From 1-14-0-10-45-29 sp041650255 (GTDB lineage Archaea; Micrarchaeota; Micrarchaeia; Anstonellales; Anstonellaceae), in NCBI GenBank assembly GCA_041650255.1, contig JBAZLL010000002.1:1-64000 (forward strand): a stretch of DNA of 64,000 nt, read 5' to 3'. A program made the translations under genes and the position numbers. The notes under the pieces were generated by a model. That model ran no database searches and had not been told where the DNA came from. It saw only the letters and a program-made list of their open reading frames with translations. Numbering within the stretch: the stretch's first letter is position 1; each line of letters begins with the position of its first letter. Below, one piece after another: positions 36,364-43,854 of this stretch.

Positions 36364-37698
36364 ATGGGGTTTGAAAACTGGGACACAGCTTACACTAGAG
36401 TGGAAAAAGAGCCGATAGACAAGTTCCGAAACAAGAGCAGGCTTCTAAAGGAGTTCGGGCCGAACGCAGTTCGCATCTACAATGCTTTTGACTCAACAAA
36501 AAGCGCGATGCAAATACAATCCATACTCTCAATTGAGAGCGCCGAGTTTTCAAAAGTAATGGATTTTTTGCTTGAGAATTCAATGATTGAGCCCTCCGAG
36601 TTTGCAAATGCACGGGGTGCGCCTGAATCCGATTCCGAATCAGAGTCAGACTCGGATACAAATTCATTTTCATCGGACGAATCAGAAGGCGAGGGAATTG
36701 TTGCAAGGCAGAGTACAAGTGCGCAATACTCATCTCGTTCATCTTCGCGCCCTCCATCCGCTTCATCTGAGGATTTTGGCGGGGCACAGGGAAATCTCAC
36801 AAACATGGAGCAGATGATTTTTGACCAGTTCGGAGACATCGGGTTAAGAGTGTATGCACTCATTGACGGGGAAAAAACCGCCGAGCAAATACTTAACGAG
36901 ACTGGCATTTCCGAGACAATGCTCGTACAAATTTTGGAATTCATGAATCAAAAGGGCATAATAAAACTTGAGAAGCCGCCGGCTTCAAGAGCCCCCCCTC
37001 CACGCCAGGAAATTTCATCCCAGCGAAAATGGGGCGCGAATGAAGGTCGGCAGAATTTTCCTTCCGAGCAAGGTGCAGGTTCTTCTTCCACCTCTACTCC
37101 TGCTTCAAGAGGTTATCCACAGGTAAAAAGCAGAAAATCCGAAGATGAAGACGGCGTTGGATTCAAACCGATGGTGGAATCGGACCAATCCGATTCACAC
37201 GTGGAAATTTCCCCGGATTTAATTCCCGTGGATGTGCCGGTTATTCCGGGCAATCTTTCGCTTATTGGTAGGGCAAAAATGTCCGCGATTCTCTCATTAA
37301 AATTCGGCAAAGCGGGCAACGAATTAATCTCTCATATTGACGGCGTAAAAGATTTTGTGCAAATTTCAACCGAAACGGGGCTTGCGCTTAGCGACCTTGA
37401 TATAATGCTCGGCGAGCTTGGCAAGCAATCCATTGTGCAATTTAGGCCACTTGCCCGTGAAGAAATAGCCCATCGCTACGGAGATGACGGGCTTTCGGTG
37501 TACAAAAAATATGGTCGGGACGGACTGCTGATTTACTACTTAATCGGAAAATCAAACTCAATACATGACATAATCGCAAAGAGCAAGGTGGAAGTGGAGC
37601 GGGCAATTGAAATAATCATTTTCGTGCATAAGATGCTTGGGCTTGATATTCCGCTGGACAGAGACATGCTTTATCGTTATGTAAAAAAGCAGGCTTAG
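36364..37698 (+). CDS. multi-repeat winged-helix-like protein
   Basis: 444 residues from ATG 36364. It contains about four copies of a 50-residue helical module with the pattern FG-x-x-G-x-R/E-x-Y ... IDG-x-K-x-x-x-Q-I ... ILEFMNQKGII, near residues 20-75, 145-200, 300-355 and 360-435. Modules are joined by Ser/Pro/Asp-rich linkers, one with an acidic SESESDSD run. The modules resemble winged helices, but the family was not identified. Its divergent neighbour also begins with a winged helix, so the two may act together. Confidence 0.6.
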   Translation: MGFENWDTAYTRVEKEPIDKFRNKSRLLKEFGPNAVRIYNAFDSTKSAMQIQSILSIESAEFSKVMDFLLENSMIEPSEFANARGAPESDSESESDSDTNSFSSDESEGEGIVARQSTSAQYSSRSSSRPPSASSEDFGGAQGNLTNMEQMIFDQFGDIGLRVYALIDGEKTAEQILNETGISETMLVQILEFMNQKGIIKLEKPPASRAPPPRQEISSQRKWGANEGRQNFPSEQGAGSSSTSTPASRGYPQVKSRKSEDEDGVGFKPMVESDQSDSHVEISPDLIPVDVPVIPGNLSLIGRAKMSAILSLKFGKAGNELISHIDGVKDFVQISTETGLALSDLDIMLGELGKQSIVQFRPLAREEIAHRYGDDGLSVYKKYGRDGLLIYYLIGKSNSIHDIIAKSKVEVERAIEIIIFVHKMLGLDIPLDRDMLYRYVKKQA

Positions 37699-37819
37699 CA
37701 TTCAAATTGTCTGCCTCACCATTCAATGTCCAGTCTGCAAAAAAAAAAAACAAATCAGCCCACCGCTTTCTCAATCTGATTATTTACAAAAATAAAATTT
37801 AAAGTAGCACATTCTCAAT

Positions 37820-38236
37820 CTAAATTCTTGATATCGCCATCTCTTCAATTATTTTCTTGAGCCGGCTCTCATCCATTCTCTTGGGGATTTTTTCAATTAT
37901 ATTTATTGCGTTTTCTTTTGCAATTTTTTCCCCATTCTCTTTTCCAAAATAAGCAAATACAAACCTTTGTCTGTTTTTTGCGCCGCATTTTTCAATCGCC
38001 GTATGTGCGTGCGCACTTGCAGAAAGCCACATAAGAAATTCCATCTGCAAATCCTGCGAAACATTTGCCTTTTGTTCAAAAGCATTAATCGCCAATTCGT
38101 ACGCCGCCTCAAGCTGTTTTTCGCATTCGGCGCAATTTTCATTAAGCAAAGTGGCGGGAATTTTTTTATTTCTCATCCGAGAGAGCAATTCCTCTATTTC
38201 AAGCGCACTTTTTGCAATTGCAAAATACATACTCAT
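37820..38236 (-). CDS. cgi121: KEOPS complex subunit Cgi121 (probable)
   Basis: 138 residues. LQMEFLMWLSASAHAHTAIE followed by KCGAKNRQRF resembles the Cgi121 core pattern (elllyLsG.rqI..Ai...Gi), and length fits. Cgi121 binds tRNA 3' ends in KEOPS, which makes t6A37 on ANN-decoding tRNAs such as tRNA-Lys. Other KEOPS genes are not in the window. The resemblance is moderate. ATG at 38230 is an alternative start. Confidence 0.55.
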   Translation of the reverse strand: MSMYFAIAKSALEIEELLSRMRNKKIPATLLNENCAECEKQLEAAYELAINAFEQKANVSQDLQMEFLMWLSASAHAHTAIEKCGAKNRQRFVFAYFGKENGEKIAKENAINIIEKIPKRMDESRLKKIIEEMAISRI

Positions 38237-38260
38237 AATTGGAAACCGCCGCTTAAATAG

Positions 38261-39982
38261 CTATTTTTCCTTGAATACTTTTATCAGGCTGACCACTTCC
38301 AAAAGCTCATCCAGAATTCTATCAAGAGTTTTTTCATTCCCGATAGGATATTTCAGCCACACAATGCTTCCATTTGTACCATAAGCATATTCTTCGGTAT
38401 TATCCTGATTTTTGGACCGGTCATATTCTCCTGCACCGACAATTCCTCTAGCGAGTATGGAGAATTGCCCCTCGGTCGGGAGGTAATATCTTTTTTGCCC
38501 ATTATACATTTCGGGAATCGGATTTCTATTTTCCTTTTGATTCTCAAGAGTAACATAACGATAATCATAACATTTTTGCGGGGCAACCGCTATGACGAAT
38601 AATTTTATTTTGCTCTCTTTCAGGAATTTATTTATCCTGCCGATATTCTGCGATCTTATTATCCCCTGCACGTCAGTATATGCCATGTCTGTAAATAACA
38701 AAATCGCCTTTGAATCAAATTCAGGCCTCTTTTTCCCGGCGGAATAATCCTGCATAAGCGCTTCAAAATAATTGTTTATGTTAAGTGGATTGTTTTTCTC
38801 AAGCCCAGTTCTGCCGGAGCCTATGCTTATTTTGCTTCCATTGCGTGTAAGTATGTCATATATTTCGTCTTTGTTTGCAAAGACTTCCTGCATCTCTTTT
38901 TCATTGGACAATGACGGGTCAATTATTTCATGCAAACTAATTTTTTCTTTTTTGCTTATTTTTTCACCTACTTTCTCCCCCAATCCCCGGCTGGTGCATC
39001 TCAGAATCGTCAATTCCAAACCCGCTTTGGAAGTTATTTGCACCCTGTCCCCTTTTTGTTTCAAATAAGAATCGGCGTAATTTTCCCCGATTTTTATCCT
39101 GCCGCTTTTTTTGTCAAAAGTTGCCTCTCCCCAGATGCGCGTCCCGTCCGCAAGGTTTGCCTCCACATTTTTTTTGTTTAATGCCTCAAGCCTTTCTTCA
39201 ATATTTTTTGCTTTTCCCTGCTGGTTTTTTGAAACAATTCTTACCTCTCTAATTCTGTCGCAGATTTTTGTGAAAAAAATAAGTTCGGAATGGTTTGGAA
39301 AAGACATCGGAATTTGTTGCATGTTTCGCAGAGCGCCAAAAAGTTTGGAAAATGTTTTTGCCTTAAGCACCTGCTCAAATCCAAATTCGCCCGCATACTC
39401 GCTTGCAAGAAAATCCTCGTAAGTTCCGTCCGATTTTTTGACTTTCGCATTTGCAAAAATAGCCTTTATCTGCTCTTCTTCCCCCGGAGCCATATATTCC
39501 GCAAGAATCTGGGGGGTTATCAATACTGTTTTGGTGCTCACATCCACGCCCAAGAGTTTTTTCCCAAGCTGTTTGTTCATTTCTTTTTCAATTTCAATAT
39601 TTAATTGGTATAATTCAATGTCCTCGCACGGAACGCACGCGACAAGGCTTATGGCTTTCATCTCTTTTGCCTTTTTCGCTATTTTGTCTGTTTCAAAATT
39701 TAGATTCAAATCCGCAGGTCCGGACACTTTCTTTCTTTTTTCACTGCCCGTTTTCATTGCTTCCTGAACCGCAATAGGACCAAACACAATGCACTGTATA
39801 TCTTTGATGTCAAGCCAGGCAGACCCGTATTTGCTTTTGTTTGATGCCAAAAACGAGATTAGCATTGATATGTCTGTATCCGCATATTTTTTCATGTCAA
39901 GTATTCCGGGATTCATATAATTTCCGGTCTGTGTTTCATTCGTAAAGTCTTGTTTTTGTATTGGCTGATGTCTATCTGCCAT
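38261..39982 (-). CDS. hypothetical protein with possible VWA-like C-terminal domain
   Basis: 573 residues from ATG 39982; ATGs or alternative starts up to 40006 are possible. No signal peptide or membrane helix. Residues about 390-500 contain SKAILLFTDMAYTDVQGI and IKLFVIAVAPQK, alternating beta strands like a von Willebrand A fold, but a MIDAS DxSxS motif is not evident. The N-terminal half has no recognised family. It lies 24 bases upstream of cgi121 on the same strand. Confidence 0.5.
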   Translation of the reverse strand: MADRHQPIQKQDFTNETQTGNYMNPGILDMKKYADTDISMLISFLASNKSKYGSAWLDIKDIQCIVFGPIAVQEAMKTGSEKRKKVSGPADLNLNFETDKIAKKAKEMKAISLVACVPCEDIELYQLNIEIEKEMNKQLGKKLLGVDVSTKTVLITPQILAEYMAPGEEEQIKAIFANAKVKKSDGTYEDFLASEYAGEFGFEQVLKAKTFSKLFGALRNMQQIPMSFPNHSELIFFTKICDRIREVRIVSKNQQGKAKNIEERLEALNKKNVEANLADGTRIWGEATFDKKSGRIKIGENYADSYLKQKGDRVQITSKAGLELTILRCTSRGLGEKVGEKISKKEKISLHEIIDPSLSNEKEMQEVFANKDEIYDILTRNGSKISIGSGRTGLEKNNPLNINNYFEALMQDYSAGKKRPEFDSKAILLFTDMAYTDVQGIIRSQNIGRINKFLKESKIKLFVIAVAPQKCYDYRYVTLENQKENRNPIPEMYNGQKRYYLPTEGQFSILARGIVGAGEYDRSKNQDNTEEYAYGTNGSIVWLKYPIGNEKTLDRILDELLEVVSLIKVFKEK

Positions 39983-40114
39983 TACTAACTGAAACACGAA
40001 TGTCATGCGCTGATTAATGCAATATCCTTATTATTGGTTGCCCTCGGCCAAAAATCAAAAATAGATAAAAGAAGCCCGCGCAAATTGCGTCGGTCTATTG
40101 TCAAACAAACTATT

Positions 40115-40498
40115 CTAAATCAGAATGCCGTTCACTACGCCGTCTTGGCCAACTCGGTTTGTAACCTTTGCCGGACCTGCGTCTGTGTCAACAACTGCGC
40201 CTTTTGTAAGAATATTCTGTCTTGTAAAATGGCGGTTGTCAGGGTTGTCAGTCACTTTCTTTATTTTTACTTTTGAAATTTTTCCGTCTTTGCCCTTCAC
40301 ATTCATGTAAAGCGCGCCTTTCAATTTCACTTTTCTGATATTTCCCCTTGCGTTTTTCATGACGCGGGTATCCTTTGTCGCAACTTTTGCATTGGTGGGC
40401 GGACTACCAACATAACAGAGCTTTTTGCCCTCCATGCTTTTTCTCTTTCCACCTGTTCCACTTGATTTTGTCTTTACTGGTTTGTGATAATTACCCAT
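40115..40498 (-). CDS. rps8e: 30S ribosomal protein eS8
   Basis: 127 residues. Start at ATG 40498, with AGGTGA six to seven bases upstream. Family hallmarks are the basic GTGGKRKSMEGKKL start, DNRHFTRQNILTKGAVVDTD and the end VGQDGVVNGILI. Binds 16S rRNA in the small subunit. A box C/D sRNA candidate lies about 110 bases upstream on the same strand. Confidence 0.95.
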   Translation of the reverse strand: MGNYHKPVKTKSSGTGGKRKSMEGKKLCYVGSPPTNAKVATKDTRVMKNARGNIRKVKLKGALYMNVKGKDGKISKVKIKKVTDNPDNRHFTRQNILTKGAVVDTDAGPAKVTNRVGQDGVVNGILI

Positions 40499-40606
40499 AA
40501 CATTCACCTAAAACATTTTTCAGCAATCAAACTAAGTTTGTTCCTATCAACCATATGTATTTCGCATTTTTTAACCCTTTGGTTGCCCTGTTTGCAAGTA
40601 TAAGGT

Positions 40607-40661
40607 TGCCTCAGATCTTAGTATAATCATCACTTTTCAGGTTGTGTTTTCGTCATCGGCA
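40607..40661 (-). ncRNA. box C/D guide sRNA candidate 1
   Basis: On the minus strand the order is: stem TGCC, box C (c)GATGA, 12-base guide, D' box CTGA, 3-base spacer, C' box GTGATGA, 12-base guide, D box CTGA, stem GGCA. Spacing is exactly that of archaeal C/D sRNAs. The first box C base is non-consensus. By the N+5 rule both guides would direct methylation of a U: targets AUCUUAGUAUAA (D) and GUUGUGUUUUCG (D'). The target RNAs could not be identified. It lies in the 254-base gap upstream of eS8. Confidence 0.75.
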
Positions 40662-40751
40662 TGCAATATTTGCAAATGAAGGTTTATATCCCAAAAGCAT
40701 CAAATTCCCAGACCGTCCACATCAAATTCTGACATTATTCATGTCTCAAAT

Positions 40752-41930
40752 TCATACCCCGAATGCATGCAAAATTGACGGGCCGATAAGGCTTCCCATA
40801 ACATGGGTTCGCGACACTCTCCAAACAAGCGGTAAATATCCGATTGCAAACGCGGTTGCAAGCACCACCAACCCAAGAATTCCGTCCGAGAAAAACGTCA
40901 TCACGATAAGATATGCCCCCAAAATTTTCGCAATAAGGTCCATGTCTATCTGTCCAATCTTTCTTCCCATCGGGCCGGCAAGCCTTGCCAAAAGAAACGC
41001 GCCCAACGCGGCGGAAAACAAAAATGCACCCGCAAACGAGGGCCAGCTTTGCACATTAATATCCGCCATTCCCTGTGCCATCGCAATCGTGCCAACCCGC
41101 GCAATTTTAATTGAGGCGGCGGATGCAATTGCAAAAACCGTATGGCTTGCCTCAATCGCCGCTACATGCGCAAGAAAGTTTCGCGCGGAATCCATCTTAA
41201 AAAACATCGAAGTGAACACGGCAATTTGTGCCGGAGTGGAAATTCCCGGAATCAAATCCGCAAGCGCTCCAAGCAAAACTCCTGCAAAAACATACGGCAT
41301 ATATGAAAGGGAATAATCCTGTTTTTCATTTTTGATAATTTTCGGCTTTGCCAAATTTCCGGACAAAAGCGCGGGCATTGTGAAAAAACCGACAAAGAGC
41401 GCAAAGAGCGGCTCATGCATTGGCATATCTAAAACCATTTTCCCAAGAATAGCGGCAAGCAAAAAAACCACTCCTGCTTTGAAAATTTTCTCCCTTCCAA
41501 TCTCATGCGCAAGCAACGCGGCGGCCGCAATGAGTAAAATATATCCGATATATGGCTCCACCACAGAAAAAATTGACGGCAAAATCGGAATAATAAACGG
41601 AATTGCCAAAATGCTTAGAATGCTTGCGACAACTACCGAAACCGCAACAACCACTGCCGCTTCTTCGCCCCTCCCAAGTGAAAACATCCTCTGCCCCGGC
41701 AAAAGCGCAATTTGTGTCTGTCCTTCGGGCACGCCCAAAAATATTGACGGCAAAAACGCAAGGGCGCAATGCACTCCTGCAATAATTATGAGCGCATACG
41801 CAATCTCAACATTTTGCCCGAATATTTGTATAATCACCGCGCCGATGCTGTTTGGGTGCAATCCCGGCAAAAGCCCGGAAAGAACGCCGAGCACAATCGC
41901 CCCGATTAAAAGAAGAAAAGGCAACTGCAT
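40752..41930 (-). CDS. TctA-like (DUF112) membrane permease
   Basis: 392 residues, about 10-11 membrane helices. Two pseudo-repeat motifs, GLLPGLHPNSIGA near residue 20 and DLIPGISTPAQIAV near residue 220, match the TctA family of tripartite tricarboxylate carriers and their archaeal relatives. No periplasmic binding protein or TctB is present, so the substrate is unknown. It follows the OB-fold protein gene with only 4 bases between them, suggesting a two-gene operon. Confidence 0.75.
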   Translation of the reverse strand: MQLPFLLLIGAIVLGVLSGLLPGLHPNSIGAVIIQIFGQNVEIAYALIIIAGVHCALAFLPSIFLGVPEGQTQIALLPGQRMFSLGRGEEAAVVVAVSVVVASILSILAIPFIIPILPSIFSVVEPYIGYILLIAAAALLAHEIGREKIFKAGVVFLLAAILGKMVLDMPMHEPLFALFVGFFTMPALLSGNLAKPKIIKNEKQDYSLSYMPYVFAGVLLGALADLIPGISTPAQIAVFTSMFFKMDSARNFLAHVAAIEASHTVFAIASAASIKIARVGTIAMAQGMADINVQSWPSFAGAFLFSAALGAFLLARLAGPMGRKIGQIDMDLIAKILGAYLIVMTFFSDGILGLVVLATAFAIGYLPLVWRVSRTHVMGSLIGPSILHAFGV

Positions 41931-41934
41931 TCGC

Positions 41935-42318
41935 TCATCTCATCACGAATATTTTTTGTGCCCTTACAAACCGATTTGAATACATCGCAGAAATTGTGCC
42001 GCTAATATTCACTTCGCCGCGGGAATAAATCGGGTCCTGCGCGCTCCAATCACCTACAATCTCATCCGGCGCATAAACGCTTATACACTCTTCATCAAGC
42101 GAGCAAACACTAAGCGTATTGCCTCCGCTTTTCGCGGTTATTTTTTGCACAGTTCCGACAAACTGCACTTTTTGCCCGTCGTCCATCACATTAATTCTTG
42201 CTATTTCAACGGTTGCAAAGCCCGATTGTGCCGGCCAGAAATAAAGTATCAATATTCCAAGAAGTGCGACCGCAAGCGCAATATATTGCAAGCGAGACGA
42301 ATCGCATGCGATTTCCAT
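41935..42318 (-). CDS. membrane-anchored OB-fold-like protein
   Basis: 127 residues. One N-terminal membrane helix (residues 11-27, YIALAVALLGILILYFW) and a soluble beta-rich domain resembling an OB fold (KVQFVGTVQKITAKSGGNTL, GEVNISGTISAMYSN). It is immediately upstream of the TctA-like permease gene; small anchored OB-fold proteins are a plausible partner of it. Confidence 0.6.
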   Translation of the reverse strand: MEIACDSSRLQYIALAVALLGILILYFWPAQSGFATVEIARINVMDDGQKVQFVGTVQKITAKSGGNTLSVCSLDEECISVYAPDEIVGDWSAQDPIYSRGEVNISGTISAMYSNRFVRAQKIFVMR

Positions 42319-42357
42319 ACATTATAGTATGCCTAAAAAAAGTTATAATTCGACCTT

Positions 42358-42452
42358 TCTCAAACTGCATTCAAATCCGCATGCAAAACAATAGTTTGAG
42401 CCTCTCTCAAAATATTCAAATTCGCGTGAAAATTACAGCTTGAGCCTTTTTT
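42358..42452 (-). repeat. degenerate tandem repeat at a gene 3' end
   Basis: About 45-base units recur at 42358-42402 and 42403-42450, sharing TTCAAAT-CGC-TG-AAAA and the TTGAGCCT end, the second covering the stop codon of the helical-repeat gene. A third, weaker match (AATCAAATCGGCGTGCATCC) lies inside that gene. Older, diverged version of the gene-end duplications seen elsewhere. Confidence 0.65.
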
Positions 42453-43148
42453 GAATCGTAATCAAATCGGCGTGCATCCCTTTTTCAATATCGTCCAATA
42501 TTTCAAGCGCAACCTGTTTTACCATCTTATTCTCAATTTCCATTGCCTTTTTTCTCGCCTCTAAAATTGTTGCGACCGCACAATTTATTTTCCCGTCATA
42601 AATTTCTACTTCGGCCAATTCGCTTAAAATCGGGCATAAAATCGCCGCATCGTTTATTTTGCGCGAAGTTTTTTTCGCATCTGAATATTTTCCTTCGCGC
42701 GCCTGCTGGCTTGCCAATCTGTTCAGTGCCCAATTTTTATTTTCATCCCATTTAATGCATTCAATCGTTGAGTGGCTGTCATCAAACAATCCCGCTTCCG
42801 CTTCTCTGTACGCAATCTCGCGCAAAATCAGGTCCCGCTCAAGCGCATCCTTTTCATCAATGGCAAACGCTTTCGCTTCTCCAAATGTTTTTTTCGCAAG
42901 GGCGTGGTTTCCCCTCTTTGCCTGACTGCTTCCAATTTGAGCAAGCGATTCGCTCACAAGCCGATTATATTTTTTCCCTTTTGCAGGCCGCAGACTAAGC
43001 TTTTGCACAATCTTTTTTGCAGCTTTGGCTTTTTCCCCCAATTTATCGCCTGTTTAACCCCCTCAATCACAGGTTTGAGCTTAATAAATGCAATGGAAAA
43101 AGCGGCACTCTCCTCAAGCAAAATATACACCAAAACTTTTTTTGCCAA
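42433..43148 (-). pseudogene. TPR-like helical-repeat protein, apparently frameshifted
   Basis: The frame 42433-43041 (202 residues) encodes TPR-like helix pairs (NRLVSESLAQIGSSQAKRGN, LNRLASQQAREGKYSDAKKT) but lacks a proper start: its first codon is TTG just after an in-frame TAA. A second frame from 43148 (TTG) supplies a matching N-terminus (SAAFSIAFIKLKPVIEGVKQ). One extra base near 43050-43060 would join them as ...EGVKQADKLGEKAKAAKK. Either a disrupted gene or a sequence error. Function unknown. Confidence 0.6.
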
Positions 43149-43193
43149 GCCGAACAGGGCGTATTCAACCCCGCAAATTCTGATTTTTAACGC

Positions 43194-43814
43194 CTATTTC
43201 TCTTTAGAAATCCTTCTTGCCTCAAATTGCAAAAATATAAATGAGATTACAGATACTGCCGCAACCGCCCAAAGCAAATACCATGCATACATCACTTCTC
43301 CATAAAGAAAAAGCGCGAGCACAATCAATATCGCAATAACCCTTTCCGCTCTGGGCATAATCGTTTTCATTTGCGCCGCTTCCTTATTGTCGGCAATTTC
43401 TCTGTGGCTTGCATAAGCCTTTGAAAAGCTTGTCATGCAGGTTCCAAAAAACAGTGTAATAAGCGCCGGAAAAACAAACTCGGCAAATAAAAATAGCGGC
43501 AAAAGCGCAAGAAACTCAACAAGTCGGTCGCAAATTCCATCCATATATGCGCCGAATTTTGATGTAAGCCCTTTTGCCCTGGCAATCGCGCCATCAATCG
43601 CATCAAGCGCAAACGAAATTGCAAACATGGGTATTGCAAGCAAATTTCCCCCGAATGCAAAATATGTCCCCGCCCCTGCGAATAAAACAGACAACGCGGT
43701 TATGTGATTCGGGTGCAGTGGAATCGGTTTTAGCATCTCCCCGAGCTTTTCCTGAAAATTTGAAAATGATTTTTTAAGCATGGTTTTCCCATTTTCAACA
43801 AATTTATTATTCAT
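43194..43814 (-). CDS. CDP-alcohol phosphatidyltransferase
   Basis: 206 residues from ATG 43814 (a TTG two codons upstream is possible). The signature D-x2-D-G-x2-A-R-x8-G-x3-D-x3-D is complete (DAIDGAIARAKGLTSKFGAY then MDGICDRL). Five to six membrane helices. Transfers a phospholipid head group from or onto CDP-archaeol; the HPNHITALSVLFAG start resembles archaetidylinositol-phosphate synthases, but the acceptor is not certain. Confidence 0.85.
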   Translation of the reverse strand: MNNKFVENGKTMLKKSFSNFQEKLGEMLKPIPLHPNHITALSVLFAGAGTYFAFGGNLLAIPMFAISFALDAIDGAIARAKGLTSKFGAYMDGICDRLVEFLALLPLFLFAEFVFPALITLFFGTCMTSFSKAYASHREIADNKEAAQMKTIMPRAERVIAILIVLALFLYGEVMYAWYLLWAVAAVSVISFIFLQFEARRISKEK

Positions 43815-43854
43815 TGACAAAAATCTTGATCATCGAACCCATCATCTGTCAATT

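Noticed and set aside
40642..41979. Plus-strand ORFs of 224 and 215 codons opposite the TctA-like gene
   Set aside because: They are shadows of the membrane protein frame and show no family resemblance or ribosome-binding site.
43816..43850. ATGATGG/CGATGATC boxes resembling a C/D sRNA on the minus strand
   Set aside because: C-like boxes are present but no D boxes (CTGA) follow at suitable spacing.
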